Positions 23,577 to 33,474 are shown, counted from the stretch's first letter. The stretch: DNA of 64,000 nt from Roseomonas sp. (GCA_020249435.1 JADCFQ010000005.1:179413-243412); one strand, 5' to 3'. Numbers and translations: made by a program. The notes: generated by a model from the sequence alone, not told the origin.

Positions 23577-25646
23577 CTAGAGCGATCCTACGGTTCGGAT
23601 GCGTGCGCGCGGATGGATTTCAGTATGCGCCAGCACCGGTGTCGAGGGGCGGAAGCGTTCCACAATGGCGCGCACATGGGCGCGTATGGCGCCCGAACAG
23701 ACCAGCACGGGCTGCTCGCCCATCGCATTCGCCTTGTCGAAGACATCGCGCAGCTTTTGCATGAAGTCCGACAGCTTGGAAGGCGCCATGGCAAGCTGCC
23801 GATCATCCGCCGGGCCAATCAGCGCTTCGGTAAAGGCCACTTCCCAATCCGCGGAAAGCGTAATCATGGGCACATAGCCCTCAGGCCCGCGTGCCGCATC
23901 CGAAAGCTGGCGCGCCAGGCGCTGGCGCACAATCGCCAGAATGCCGGGGATGGTGCGCGCGCCGGCGGCATTGGCTTCCTGAATGCCTTCCAGGATCGTG
24001 GGCAGATCGCGAATGGAAACACGTTCCGCGAGCAGGCTTTGCAGAATGCGCTGAATGCCGCCAACGCCGATTGGCTGCGGCACCAGATCGGACACAAGCT
24101 TCTTCTGCTCCGCCGGCAATTCATCAAGCAGTTTTTGTGTCTCGGCGAAGGAAAGCAGCTCCGCCATGTATTCGCGCACGATTTCGGTGATGTGTGTCGC
24201 AACCACCCCGGCGCAATCCACCACCGTGCAACCGCGCGCCAGCGCTTCCTCACGGCGCGCTTCGTCAATCCAAAGTGCGGGCAAGCCAAAGGTCGGTTCC
24301 GTGCAGCGTTCGCCGGGCATATCCGGAATGCCGCCCGATGGATCAATCGCGAGCAGCAAGGGGTGGCGCAATTGGCCGCGCCCAGCCTCAATTTCCTTCA
24401 CCTTGATGGTGTAGGTATCGGATGGCAGGGCGAGATTATCCTGAATGCGCACGGAAGGCAGGACAAAGCCCATTTCCTGCGCGATGGTGCGGCGCAGCCC
24501 CTTGATCTGGTCCGTCAGCCGCGGCGCATCGCCAGCGGCAAGCGAAAGCAGCCCATAGCCCAATTCAAGCCGCAGCAAATCCATCTTGAGGGATTCGGCA
24601 ATGGGGAGATCAGCCTCAGGCGTTGGCAAGGGCGGTTTGCTCGCGGCAATGACGCGCTGCTGTTCCCTTTGCGTGAGCCGCCAGGCGCCAAAGCCCGCGG
24701 CGCCCGCCAGGGCAATAAAGGGCAGGAAGGGCATGCCCGGCATCAGCGCCATCACGCCCGAAGCGCCGGCAGCAATAGCGAGCGGCTTGGGGCTTGAGGC
24801 CAATTGTTCGATCAGGGCCTGATCGGCGGTACCTTCCGTGCTCCCCTTGGTGACAACAATACCGGCGGCAACCGAAACCAGCAGGGCAGGGATTTGCGTG
24901 ACCAGCCCATCACCCACGGTCAGCATGGAAAAATTGATCACGGCATCGCCAAAGCTCATGCCATGGCGCAGCAAGGCGATGGCAATGCCGCCAATCAGGT
25001 TGATGGCGGTGATGATCAGCCCCGCAATGGCATCGCCACGGACGAATTTCGCGGCACCATCCATGGCGCCGTAAAATCCGGTTTCCGCTTCCAATTCCTT
25101 GCGGCGAGCGCGCGCCTGGTTCTCATCAATCAGACCTGCAGAAAGATCAGCATCAATCGCCATCTGCTTGCCGGGCATGGCATCCAGGCTGAAGCGCGCG
25201 GCAACTTCGGCGATGCGCCCGCTACCCTTGGTGATGACAACGAAATTCACGATCAGCAGGATGAAAAACACAATCAACCCAACCGCGACATCGCCGCCCA
25301 TCAGGAAGCCCCCAAAGGCGGAAATCACATGGCCGGCAGATTCCGGCCCTTCATGCCCATGGGTCAGGATGATGCGCGTAGTCGCCACATTGAGCGAAAG
25401 CCTAAGCAGCGTGGTCAGCAGCAGCAGGGTCGGGAAAGAGGTGAAATCAAGCGGTCGCGTCAGAAACAGCGATGTCATCAGCACAAGCACGGAAAGCGTG
25501 ATGGAAATCGCAAGACCAAGGTCAAGCAACACCACCGGCAGCGGCACAATAAGCACCACCAACAGCAGCGCCACACCCAGCGCCAGCGCCACGTCATTGC
25601 CGGGTTGGGCGCGTCTTAGCCAGGAAGGGAGTAGCGTTTCCGACAC
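23577..25646 (-). CDS. flhA: FlhA, export apparatus protein
   Basis: 689 residues, standard length. The N-terminal half is an eight-helix membrane domain, with the FHIPEP block (GHEGPESAGHVISAFGGFLM, then MPGKQMAIDADLSAGLIDEN) typical of FlhA. The cytoplasmic half has LPALWIDEARREEALARGCT and the late PSKLSDFMQKLRDVFDKANA segment. It forms a nonameric ring that receives cargo from chaperones. The start is GTG at 25646, five bases beyond the flbD stop. It belongs to the long leftward fliF operon. Confidence 0.97.
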   Translation of the reverse strand: MSETLLPSWLRRAQPGNDVALALGVALLLVVLIVPLPVVLLDLGLAISITLSVLVLMTSLFLTRPLDFTSFPTLLLLTTLLRLSLNVATTRIILTHGHEGPESAGHVISAFGGFLMGGDVAVGLIVFFILLIVNFVVITKGSGRIAEVAARFSLDAMPGKQMAIDADLSAGLIDENQARARRKELEAETGFYGAMDGAAKFVRGDAIAGLIITAINLIGGIAIALLRHGMSFGDAVINFSMLTVGDGLVTQIPALLVSVAAGIVVTKGSTEGTADQALIEQLASSPKPLAIAAGASGVMALMPGMPFLPFIALAGAAGFGAWRLTQREQQRVIAASKPPLPTPEADLPIAESLKMDLLRLELGYGLLSLAAGDAPRLTDQIKGLRRTIAQEMGFVLPSVRIQDNLALPSDTYTIKVKEIEAGRGQLRHPLLLAIDPSGGIPDMPGERCTEPTFGLPALWIDEARREEALARGCTVVDCAGVVATHITEIVREYMAELLSFAETQKLLDELPAEQKKLVSDLVPQPIGVGGIQRILQSLLAERVSIRDLPTILEGIQEANAAGARTIPGILAIVRQRLARQLSDAARGPEGYVPMITLSADWEVAFTEALIGPADDRQLAMAPSKLSDFMQKLRDVFDKANAMGEQPVLVCSGAIRAHVRAIVERFRPSTPVLAHTEIHPRARIRTVGSL

Positions 25647-25651
25647 GCGCT

Positions 25652-27070
25652 TCAGTCAACCGTGGCCGAGGCCGGCATCTGCCCAGGAATGGGCGGTACC
25701 GAGACACCCGCCGCGCGATATTCATGCAGCTTGTTGCGCAAGGTGCGGATGGAAATACCAAGCATTTCCGCCGCCCGCGTGCGATTGCCCAGGCAATGGG
25801 ATAGAGTTTCCAGGATCAATTCCCGCTCCACCTCCTCCATCCGGCGCCCAACCAGGGTCGCAGCGTTGCGGGGTGCGGGTGGCGTGGCCGCGGGCGGTGC
25901 CGGAGCGATTGGTGGCGGTGACGCTTCCGGCATGGCGGCGGTGATCGGGGCCGCCATCGCCGCAACCGTTGCGGGCGCCATCAATTCAATCGCGTCAGTG
26001 CCAATCACGCTGCCTTCAGCCAAAAGCACGGCGCGATGCACGGCATTTTCCAATTCGCGCACATTGCCGGGCCAGGGATGGCGCAGCAGCATACCCTCGG
26101 CTTCCGGCGAGAGCATGCGGACTGGCAATCCATTGGCCTGCGCATAGCGTTCCGCGAAATAGCGCGCGAGGGGCAGGATATCGGCGGGCCGCTCTCGTAG
26201 CGATGGGATGCGGAGCCGCACCACGGCCAAGCGGAAGTAAAGATCTTCCCGGAAGCGGCCCTTGGCGACTTCGGCCTGCAAATCGCGATGCGTCGCGGCC
26301 AGGATGCGCACATCAACGCGTATCGGCGCGCCGCCCCCCAGGCGATCTATCTCACGTTCCTGAATGGCGCGCAGGATCTTGGCCTGCAGGCGCGGGTCCA
26401 TTTCGCCAATTTCATCCAGCAGCAGCGTGCCGCCATTGGCCTGTTCAAACTTGCCCTTGCGTGAGGCGACGGCGCCGGAGAAGGCGCCCTTCTCATGGCC
26501 GAATAATTCGCTTTCCAGCAGCGCTTCCGGCAGCGCGGCGCAATTCAGCGCCACAAAGGGACCATTGGCGCGGCGCGACGCCGCGTGCATATGCCGCGCC
26601 AGCACTTCCTTGCCCGTGCCGCTTTCCCCCGTGATCAGCACGGACGCATCAGCGCGTGCGATCTGGGTTGCGCGATCCAGCAACGCCACCATGGCCGGGT
26701 CCTTGACCACGGGCTTGTCAGCCTCACCCGCCACGGTTTGCAGCATGGCGGCGATAAGCTCCGCATCCGGCGGCAGCGGCAGGAATTCCTTGGCGCCGGC
26801 GCGAATGGCGCGCACGGCAGCATCGGCATCATTGGGCCGGCCACAGGCGATGACGGGGCAGGCGATGCGTTCTTCCGCCAGGCAGGAAATCAACCAGCCA
26901 ACATCATGGGTGACATCACACAGCACCAGATCAGCGCCATCGGCGCGCAGCTTGGCAAGCCCCGCCGCCGCGCCTTCGGCAACGGTCAGCCTTGCGCCGC
27001 GCGCGACCGCAATGCGCGCCGCCTGGCCAAGCTCCGCTTCGAGTGACCCGATGATGAGGACGCGCGCCAT
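25652..27070 (-). CDS. flbD: FlbD-type sigma-54 activator of flagellar genes
   Basis: 472 residues: a degenerate receiver (1-120; D52 is present but the acidic pair near residue 8 is missing), an AAA+ domain with Walker A GESGTGKE, GAFSGA in place of the usual GAFTGA, Walker B GGTLLLDEIGEMD and the arginine-rich sensor region, and a Fis-type helix-turn-helix (GNRTRAAEMLGISIRTLRNK) after a long alanine/proline linker. The position after fliN in the fliF operon is exactly that of Caulobacter flbD. It should drive the sigma-54 promoters found before flgF and flgE. Confidence 0.92.
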   Translation of the reverse strand: MARVLIIGSLEAELGQAARIAVARGARLTVAEGAAAGLAKLRADGADLVLCDVTHDVGWLISCLAEERIACPVIACGRPNDADAAVRAIRAGAKEFLPLPPDAELIAAMLQTVAGEADKPVVKDPAMVALLDRATQIARADASVLITGESGTGKEVLARHMHAASRRANGPFVALNCAALPEALLESELFGHEKGAFSGAVASRKGKFEQANGGTLLLDEIGEMDPRLQAKILRAIQEREIDRLGGGAPIRVDVRILAATHRDLQAEVAKGRFREDLYFRLAVVRLRIPSLRERPADILPLARYFAERYAQANGLPVRMLSPEAEGMLLRHPWPGNVRELENAVHRAVLLAEGSVIGTDAIELMAPATVAAMAAPITAAMPEASPPPIAPAPPAATPPAPRNAATLVGRRMEEVERELILETLSHCLGNRTRAAEMLGISIRTLRNKLHEYRAAGVSVPPIPGQMPASATVD

Positions 27071-27071
27071 A

Positions 27072-27398
27072 TCAGCCGCCGCGATCGGACTTCACGATTT
27101 CCGTCATGGTGATGCCCAGGCGATTATCATCCACCATCACCACTTCGCCGCGCGCGACCAGGCGATTATTGACGTAGATATCCACCGCCTCGCCCAGGCG
27201 GCGATCCAGTTCCACCACCGCTCCGCGGCCAAGCTTCAGCAATTGGCTGACCTGCATGGTGGCACGGCCCAGCACGGCGCTGATCTGCACCGGAATGTCA
27301 TAAACGGCATCAAGATCACGCATGGTGCCGGTTTGGCCTTGCGGGCGCTGATCCTGCGCCGGTGGGGCCATGGCTTCGAAACTATCTGATCCGCTCAT
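27072..27398 (-). CDS. fliN: FliN, C-ring switch protein
   Basis: A 108-residue protein of the short FliN class. The SpoA domain spans about residues 28-104: AVYDIPVQISAVLGRATMQV, LLKLGRGAVVELDRRLGEAV and LVARGEVVMVDDNRLGITMT. It forms the lower rim of the C-ring with FliM and binds FliH. One base separates its stop from the flbD ATG. Confidence 0.95.
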   Translation of the reverse strand: MSGSDSFEAMAPPAQDQRPQGQTGTMRDLDAVYDIPVQISAVLGRATMQVSQLLKLGRGAVVELDRRLGEAVDIYVNNRLVARGEVVMVDDNRLGITMTEIVKSDRGG

Positions 27399-27466
27399 GT
27401 GTCTTTATCCTAAAGCTTGGGGCCTTCCGAAGGCTGGCCGGTTTCAAAAGAAGGGCCAGCGCCAGA

Positions 27467-28126
27467 TCACCCTTTTTGATTGTCGGGTTGCAGGTCAAGG
27501 CCGGCAGCGCTGAGTGCCTCGGCCATCGCGGCGCGGCGCTTGGCAAGATCGAATTCGGCACCACCGCCCTGCCAGGTTGCGCGCGCATCGCCCGGTGCAA
27601 GTGTCGCATCCGGCACAAGCGTCACGGCAAGATCACCGATCAGGGCACGCACGTCCTCAACCAAGTTGGGTGCGATATGCAAATGCGCTTCCGGCAGGAA
27701 GGCCAAGGCAGGGCGCAGCCTTTCGGCGAAATCCGCCACCAGCGTAGCACTTTGCTGCGCGGCGAGCCCCGGCAAGGCCGCATCCAGCATGGCGAGCGCC
27801 ACGCGCGCAATACCGCGGCTGGCCTCGGCGGCGATCTCGGCCGATGCCGCTTGGCTCGCGGCCAATTGCTTGGCGATAAGCCCAAGGCTTTCTGCGGCGC
27901 GATTGGCCACTTCCTGGGTCATGGAAGCGCGGCCTGCCGCGAAACCATCTTCCCGCGCCGATGCTGCGACGGCGCGCAGCGTTTCTTCCATGGGATCAGG
28001 TTCAGGCGGTGGCGGCGGCATGCGCGCCGCTTCTTCCCGCGCCGCATCCAAGGCCTCAATCAGCGATGTGGGCGCAAAATCCCGGATGAGTGCGGCGCGC
28101 GAGACTGGAACAAAGCCGTCTGACAT
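27467..28126 (-). CDS. fliH: FliH-type export ATPase regulator (FlbE-like)
   Basis: 219 residues. N-terminal acidic/proline stretch (EEAARMPPPPPEPDPMEETL), then a long helical stalk (about 60-120), then a FliH/YscL-type C-terminal domain with EAHLHIAPNLVEDVRALIG. It would hold the FliI ATPase and dock it at FliN. Position between fliG and fliN is that of Caulobacter flbE/fliH. The ATG at 28126 overlaps the fliG stop (TGATG). fliI itself is not in the window. Confidence 0.85.
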   Translation of the reverse strand: MSDGFVPVSRAALIRDFAPTSLIEALDAAREEAARMPPPPPEPDPMEETLRAVAASAREDGFAAGRASMTQEVANRAAESLGLIAKQLAASQAASAEIAAEASRGIARVALAMLDAALPGLAAQQSATLVADFAERLRPALAFLPEAHLHIAPNLVEDVRALIGDLAVTLVPDATLAPGDARATWQGGGAEFDLAKRRAAMAEALSAAGLDLQPDNQKG

Positions 28127-29124
28127 CAATACACCATCTCATCCTCACGCCCTTCCTGGAGCGTGATCTGGCCCTGCGCGGCAAGGTCTTTTGCCATCAC
28201 CACCACAGCGGCCTGCGCCTCATCCACTTCACGCAGCCTGACGGGGCCAAGATTGGCGAGGTCCTCCTTGAACATCTTGCCGGCGCGTTCGCTCATGTTC
28301 TTGAAGAACAGGTCGCGCAGATTTTCCGAAGCACCCTTCAGCGCCAGCAGCAGCTGTTCCTTGGGTACATTGCGGATCAGCACCTGTACGCCCATGCCAT
28401 CCAGCCGCACAAGATCATCGAAGGTGAACATGAGCGCGCGGATACGCTCGGCCGCGTCGCGGTTGCGTTCTTCCAAAGCGGCCAGGATGCGGCTTTCGGA
28501 TTGGCGGTCCAGATTGTTGAAGATTTCCGCCATCATTTCATGCGCATCGCGGCGCTGCGCGCGTGCGAGGTTGGACATGAATTCGGCCTTCAGGGTCTTT
28601 TCAACGCCCTCAAGCGCTTCCTTCTGCACGCTTTCCATCCGCAGCATGCGCATCACCACTTCCATGGCGAAGCTTTCCGGCAGCATGGACAGCACGCGCG
28701 CCGCATGTTCGGACTTTACCTTGGTCAGCACCACGGCGACCGTCTGCGGGTATTCGTTCTTCAGGTAATTCGCCAGCACCGCCTCATTCACATTGCCGAG
28801 CTTGTCCCACATGGTCCGCCCGGCGGGGCCGCGAATTTCTTCCATGATCTGCGAAACGCGATCACGCGGCAAAGTGCGCAGCAGCATCCGTTCCGTGGTT
28901 TCCCAGGTGCCGACAAGATTGCCCGTTTGCCCTATGGTTTCGGCGAATTCGCGGGCCAGATCCTCAACCGCGGCAGCCGGCACGGTGCCAAGGCTTGCCA
29001 TGGCCTGGGAAATGTCGCGGATTTCATCCTCATGCATCATGGCGAAAAGCTTGGAGGCATGCTCCTCACCCACCGCCAGCATGAAGGTCGCGGCCTTTTG
29101 CGGGCCGCTCATTTTGCCGCTCAT
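28126..29124 (-). CDS. fliG: FliG, motor switch and torque protein
   Basis: 332 residues, normal for FliG. The N-terminal domain starts [20 protein letters not shown]. The middle domain has the EHPQT-like segment [20 protein letters not shown], and the C-terminal torque helix region contains [20 protein letters not shown] and [22 protein letters not shown] sequence with charged residues for stator contact. It couples stators to the MS ring. It overlaps fliF by ATGA. Confidence 0.97.
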   Translation of the reverse strand: MSGKMSGPQKAATFMLAVGEEHASKLFAMMHEDEIRDISQAMASLGTVPAAAVEDLAREFAETIGQTGNLVGTWETTERMLLRTLPRDRVSQIMEEIRGPAGRTMWDKLGNVNEAVLANYLKNEYPQTVAVVLTKVKSEHAARVLSMLPESFAMEVVMRMLRMESVQKEALEGVEKTLKAEFMSNLARAQRRDAHEMMAEIFNNLDRQSESRILAALEERNRDAAERIRALMFTFDDLVRLDGMGVQVLIRNVPKEQLLLALKGASENLRDLFFKNMSERAGKMFKEDLANLGPVRLREVDEAQAAVVVMAKDLAAQGQITLQEGREDEMVY

Positions 29125-30743
29125 GCCGGCTCCTCCGGTGGGGCGATCCAGCGTCGGATCACATTCAGCGATTGCTCGGGATTGCTGTCAATCAATTGCT
29201 GGAGCTGGTTGATGGACGAAGCGCGCATCTGCCCCTGCACCATGGCCAGCGTGACCATGCCGTCCTGATCTGACCCCGTCACAGCGGGCAGGCCACCGCC
29301 ACCCGCACCAGCCAAAGCCGCCGCACCACCAGCCGCACCGGCCAGCGCGGTATTTTGTCCCGGCTTGGCCAGGGTCACCAGGCGCTTCACCGCCGGGCGC
29401 CCCAAGAGCAGAATGGCGATAAGTGCAACCAGCGCAAAAAGGGCGCTTTCGATGATCCGCGCTACGGTGGAGGAGGTAAAGGCGATATCAAAAAAGCTGC
29501 GCTCGCCACTATCCAGCGGTAAGGGCGGTTCGGCAAAGCGCATCGCCACAACTTCCACCCTGTCACCGCGGCGCTCATCAAAGCCGACAGAACTCCGCAC
29601 CAGGGTTGCGATACGCGCCAACTCCTCGGCTGAGCGTTCGCGGAACTGCGGGGGGCCGCTGGCTTGTGGTTCCCAAACGCCATCCACCAATACGCCGATA
29701 CTGATCCGCCGGATGATCGGTTGATCCCGCGTGGTGCTGCGCGTGGTGCGACCGATCTCAAAATTCGTGGTTTCTTCCTGACGGCTTTCCTGCGTACTGC
29801 CCGGCGCGTTTTCATTGCCTGGCAGGTTGTTCTGGACGGTGGTGGGCGCCGGTTCGGTCCCACGAGAGCTCTCCTGCACGCTTTGCTGGCTGCGCGCCAC
29901 CTGATTATCCGGATCGAAGCGTTCTTCCGTGATCTGCACACGGTCAAAATCCATATCCACCGTGGCTTCCGCGCGCACGCGCCCAGGGCCAAGGCTGCGT
30001 TCCAGCATTTCCTCAACCGCGCGCGCGAGGCGCAATTCATGCCCGCGACGCATTTCTTCTTGCGATGCCGCCGCCGCCGGGCCGGAAAGCGCCTGGCCGC
30101 CCCGCGCCAAAAGCGCGCCGCGCGAATCAACAATGGAAACATTCTGTGGCCGCAAGCCCGGCACAGCGGTGGATACCAGATGCAGCACAGCCTGGATCGC
30201 TTCCCGATCAAGCCGCTGCGCACCCTGCATGGTCAGCATGACAGAGGCTTGCGCATCGCCGCGTTCGCGTGAAAACGCCTCACGCCGCGGCAGAACTAGA
30301 TGCACGCGCGCGGCTCGGACACCAGCAAGTGTTGCAATACTGCGCGCCAATTCGCCTTCCATGGCGCGCACGCGATTCATATCCTGTTGGAAGGGCGTGG
30401 TGGTCAGGCTTTCGGAGCGATCGAAGATTTCATAGCCAACATTGCCACCGGCCGGCAGGCCTTCGCGCGCAAGCGAAAGGCGGACGCGTCCCACCTGGTC
30501 ATCCGGGACCATGATGCGTGTGCCATTGCCTTCAATGCGGTACGGCACGCGCGCACGATCAAGCGCCGCAATGACCTGCCCGGCATCGCGCTGTTCCAGA
30601 TCAGCGTAGAGCAAGCCCATGACAGGCTGGCTGGCGCGGATCACAAGCCAGGTAATCAGCCCAGCAACCAAAAGCCCAGTGCCGGCAAGGGCGAATAGGC
30701 GCCACATTCCCAAGGCACGCAATTGAGCGACGAAATTCCCCAT
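29121..30743 (-). CDS. fliF: FliF, MS-ring protein
   Basis: 540 residues from the ATG at 30743, which follows GAAGAAGG. Two membrane helices frame the periplasmic ring-building domains: [20 protein letters not shown] near the N-terminus and [16 protein letters not shown] near residue 445. Ring motifs include [40 protein letters not shown] and [12 protein letters not shown]. The C-terminal tail, with [11 protein letters not shown], binds FliG. A longer in-frame start at 30833 is possible but not supported by homology. It is the first gene of fliF-fliG-fliH-fliN-flbD-flhA-flhF-flhG. Confidence 0.95.
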   Translation of the reverse strand: MGNFVAQLRALGMWRLFALAGTGLLVAGLITWLVIRASQPVMGLLYADLEQRDAGQVIAALDRARVPYRIEGNGTRIMVPDDQVGRVRLSLAREGLPAGGNVGYEIFDRSESLTTTPFQQDMNRVRAMEGELARSIATLAGVRAARVHLVLPRREAFSRERGDAQASVMLTMQGAQRLDREAIQAVLHLVSTAVPGLRPQNVSIVDSRGALLARGGQALSGPAAAASQEEMRRGHELRLARAVEEMLERSLGPGRVRAEATVDMDFDRVQITEERFDPDNQVARSQQSVQESSRGTEPAPTTVQNNLPGNENAPGSTQESRQEETTNFEIGRTTRSTTRDQPIIRRISIGVLVDGVWEPQASGPPQFRERSAEELARIATLVRSSVGFDERRGDRVEVVAMRFAEPPLPLDSGERSFFDIAFTSSTVARIIESALFALVALIAILLLGRPAVKRLVTLAKPGQNTALAGAAGGAAALAGAGGGGLPAVTGSDQDGMVTLAMVQGQMRASSINQLQQLIDSNPEQSLNVIRRWIAPPEEPA

Positions 30744-31035
30744 CACCCCCAAACCTTCTTCCCCAAGCGTCCCCTGGGCCGAAACCCCACTTGAATAAGG
30801 GGTCTTTATCACAATAGGCAAAAGTTTCCGCAAGGGAAATCTGTTGGTTTGAGAAATAACGTAGAGATATGTCGTATATCTCCCCTTTTAACACACAACT
30901 TCTGATTGAAAATCTCTGATTCTATGCAGTATCTCCGACCCTGAGGATGCCATTTGGGCTGAAAGCACCCGAAGTCCAGGGAAGGGCCGACCCAAGACTG
31001 GCCGGCCAAACGCTTGAAGTGAGTGAAGTGGTTGC
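30744..31035 (-). promoter_or_regulatory. Control region of the fliF operon
   Basis: A 292-base AT-richer gap between flgD and fliF. It holds the perfect dyad GAGATAT-GTCGT-ATATCTC (30864-30882), 121-139 bases before the fliF start, an operator-like element. I find no good sigma-54 element on the minus strand, no CtrA-type TTAA-N7-TTAA site and no TTGCCG motif. That agrees with this operon encoding the activator FlbD and therefore being transcribed earlier. Confidence 0.4.
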
Positions 31036-31695
31036 TCAGCTGCCCGAACTGACGCTGCGGAGCTTGTCGAAACTCGCCTGCAACTGGCCAAGCAGCAGCT
31101 TCACATCGCCGCCGACCCTCTCGGCCCCGGTCACCTTACCAATGACGGTGAAGGGCAGCGCTGCGGTCGTCCCGCCGCTTCCAGTCCCAGTCACGCTGAC
31201 CTTATAGGCGCCATCCGGCATAGAAACACTATCGGAATCCTTGCCATTCCACGACCAAGTTTTGGGCGCGTTACCAAGCTGAACCGTTTCCTGACGAATG
31301 ATCCGATCACCGCTACCACGGATAGTGACCAGCGCGGTTTGGGAAGCGCCCGCCGCCGGCAGCCTCAGCGTACCAACGCCGTTTTGCAGGCTGATCTGTT
31401 CAGCCTCCACCTCCACATTGCGGCCAATCAGCGGCGCGCTGGCGGTAAGCTGGGAAGCCTGTTCCAGGGCCAACATGCGCTGCAGGTTCTGGTTCATGGA
31501 AATTTGCTGTTCGACAGACGCGAATTGCACCAGCTGATTCGTCATCTGGTTGGTGTCCAGCGGATCGGTCGGGCTTTGATTCTTGATCTGCGTTGTCAGC
31601 AGCGTCAGGAAGGTGTTGAAATCGCCGGCAAATTTAGAGCTCTGCGCCGTGCTGGTGGCGGCATTGGCAGAAAGGGTGGCAATGGAGGCGGACAT
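31036..31695 (-). CDS. flgD: FlgD, hook cap/assembly protein
   Basis: 219 residues. The N-terminal export/assembly segment is FLTLLTTQIKNQSPTDPLDT, followed by QMTNQLVQFASVEQQISMNQ, both FlgD hallmarks. The remainder is a beta-rich region with the FlgD Ig-like pattern (WSWNGKDSDSVSMPDGAYKV). It caps the growing hook. It lies 14 bases behind fliK in the same direction. Confidence 0.94.
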   Translation of the reverse strand: MSASIATLSANAATSTAQSSKFAGDFNTFLTLLTTQIKNQSPTDPLDTNQMTNQLVQFASVEQQISMNQNLQRMLALEQASQLTASAPLIGRNVEVEAEQISLQNGVGTLRLPAAGASQTALVTIRGSGDRIIRQETVQLGNAPKTWSWNGKDSDSVSMPDGAYKVSVTGTGSGGTTAALPFTVIGKVTGAERVGGDVKLLLGQLQASFDKLRSVSSGS

Positions 31696-31709
31696 GGTTT
31701 GGGTTCCGT

Positions 31710-33200
31710 TCAGACAGCGATGTCAATAAGGGAGGTGGCGTTGCGAAGCGGTGCCGGCAGGTTCGGCATGGCGCCTTCACCTTCCACACCACCGATGGCG
31801 AAGGATGCGCGGCGCTGGCCTCTTTCCTGGGCCCCGTATTGCTGTTGGCGCCCCTGATCCGAAGCGAGCGAGAAGGAAAGCGACCGCGCCATATCCCCAA
31901 GCCCGGCCTGGTTCAGCGCCCGGTCCAATTCGCGCTGGTCGCGCTGCAACAGGGCCAAGGTTTCGGGCCGTTCCGCCACAATGCGGACCTGGCCCGCTTC
32001 CTTGCCTTGGCCGATACTCACCTCAACCCGGCCAAGTTCAACCGGGTCAAGCGCAATGGTCAGCGCCTCATCACCACGGCCAAGCGCGAGCGAGACCACC
32101 ACCGGGGCAAGCTGCCGGGCCGGCATGGGTGTGGCCAATTCGCGCGTGGGGGCGCTGGATAAGGGCGCTTCGGCGCGCAGCGCCAGGGCATCGGTTGCCG
32201 CAAAACCCTGCGGCAGCATTGAAAGGCCTTCTGCCCGCATTTCACCGGAAGGCTTGGTACTGGCGGCTTTCGGGGCCTCCACACTGGCCAGGCGCAAACC
32301 CGCCTCCGCCGCTTCCGTGGCACCAACGACCTTCATTTCCGCCGCCGCCTCAATGTTACTGAGGGCCTTGGCGAGCAAGGATAAGGGTTCAGCGGGCTTG
32401 GTGGCCTCCACCGTATCATCGCGCGGGGCCGGCGGTGCGGACTTGCTTGCCCCACCCAGGGCCTGCTGCGGGGGAGGCACCGCCTGCGCTGCAGCCGCCT
32501 GAGTGGGCCCGGATGCCAGGGCATTAGCGACGCTTTGTTGTTGATCGGTTGTAGCAGCCGCCGCACCGCCTGAAGCCGCGCTCTGCTGCGCGGCCATCAT
32601 TTGGCTGCGCAGTTGTTCCGCCGCCTCACCCTCTATCTGAGTGTTGGGATGGGCTGCTGCCGCAACGCCAGGAGCGTGCGAAGCTTCAGGGCCATCGGAC
32701 AAACCAAGCGCTGCCTGGGTCACCAACGAAGCAGTCGGCTGCGGCACAACCGAGCTTGCCGCCAAATCTGGCGTCAATGGAGCCGCCTGCCCGAGCGCCC
32801 CCTCAATTGCCTCCAACTCAGTCAAAAGCACCTCAGCCGGCGCGGCATCCGCCCCTTCCGGAAGAACTGGCGCCTCCAACTGGGGCGTCGCTGCGCCGGC
32901 ACTGGCATCATTTTTGGCTTGAGCCTGACCTTCAACGGCACCAGGCGCAGGCGAACCCACTTCTGGCTTTGCGGGTTCCGAACTCTTTGCCCGCTGCGCC
33001 AGGCGATCATCATCGCGACGATTTGCTGAACTGGCCTCCAGGCCGGAGCGGCCGGGCTGTTCCTCACCCTGGGGGGATTCAAGCGCCTCACGCAGCCGGC
33101 CATGAAAGCCCGCCTCGTCCTTGGCAGCATGGCGCGCCGACCCGCTGGAGGCAGGGCTCGTGGCGGGCTTGGGCTGCGGCACAGAAGCTGGGTCCAACAT
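31710..33200 (-). CDS. fliK: FliK, hook-length control protein
   Basis: 496 residues from the ATG at 33200. A long low-complexity N-terminal part rich in alanine, proline and glutamine acts as the molecular ruler. The conserved C-terminal hook-length domain (about residues 375-450) contains LALGRGDEALTIALDPVELG and RVEVSIGQGKEAGQVRIVAE, the part that contacts FlhB to switch export. Sequence upstream of 33200 in frame shows no homology. It is divergent from flgE across a 274-base control region. Confidence 0.88.
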   Translation of the reverse strand: MLDPASVPQPKPATSPASSGSARHAAKDEAGFHGRLREALESPQGEEQPGRSGLEASSANRRDDDRLAQRAKSSEPAKPEVGSPAPGAVEGQAQAKNDASAGAATPQLEAPVLPEGADAAPAEVLLTELEAIEGALGQAAPLTPDLAASSVVPQPTASLVTQAALGLSDGPEASHAPGVAAAAHPNTQIEGEAAEQLRSQMMAAQQSAASGGAAAATTDQQQSVANALASGPTQAAAAQAVPPPQQALGGASKSAPPAPRDDTVEATKPAEPLSLLAKALSNIEAAAEMKVVGATEAAEAGLRLASVEAPKAASTKPSGEMRAEGLSMLPQGFAATDALALRAEAPLSSAPTRELATPMPARQLAPVVVSLALGRGDEALTIALDPVELGRVEVSIGQGKEAGQVRIVAERPETLALLQRDQRELDRALNQAGLGDMARSLSFSLASDQGRQQQYGAQERGQRRASFAIGGVEGEGAMPNLPAPLRNATSLIDIAV

Positions 33201-33344
33201 GCGGGATTCCAAACAAACGGGTTTCTCCGGCGCTTCCAACTCACCCGCAGGGCATTTTCCCCGCGAGTAAGGCAGTCGAAGCGACAAGCAACTCTCGACA
33301 AGCAAGGCGCGGGCCAGAGATTACCGGCGGCGATACGGCAGGAA

Positions 33345-33373
33345 TTGCCGCGAGCTACGCAGTACTTGCCGCG
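33345..33373. promoter_or_regulatory. Two TTGCCGCG direct repeats upstream of flgE promoter
   Basis: TTGCCGCG occurs at 33345-33352 and 33366-33373, spaced 21 bases (two helical turns), 50-78 bases upstream of the sigma-54 promoter. The first copy is also half of a CGGCA-N5-TGCCG dyad (33337-33351). The TTGCCG core recurs near the flgF/fliL and flagellin genes. It is a likely binding site for FlbD or another bend-inducing activator. Confidence 0.5.
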
Positions 33374-33422
33374 TGGCGGCGGATTCAGGCGCTGATTCTC
33401 CGCCCGTAAAGGCATTTCGCGC

Positions 33423-33438
33423 TGGCATGACATTTGCA
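33423..33438 (+). promoter_or_regulatory. Sigma-54 promoter of flgE-flgK-flgL
   Basis: TGGCATGACATTTGCA matches TGGCACGNNNNTTGCA with one difference in the -24 block, and has exactly ten bases between GG and GC. Transcription would start near 33449, 26 bases before the flgE ATG, with TTGGAG as ribosome-binding site. Confidence 0.8.
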
Positions 33439-33474
33439 TGTGGTAATTCAACCTACTCTCTTGGAGCTTCCGCA

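Noticed and set aside
23568..24797. Long frame opposite flhA
   Set aside because: Antisense shadow of a confident gene, with histidine/arginine-rich sequence typical of a reverse frame in GC-rich DNA.
30744..31035. CtrA or sigma-54 site for fliF
   Set aside because: No TTAA-N7-TTAA and no GC-N10-CC element on the correct strand; the closest matches have wrong spacing.
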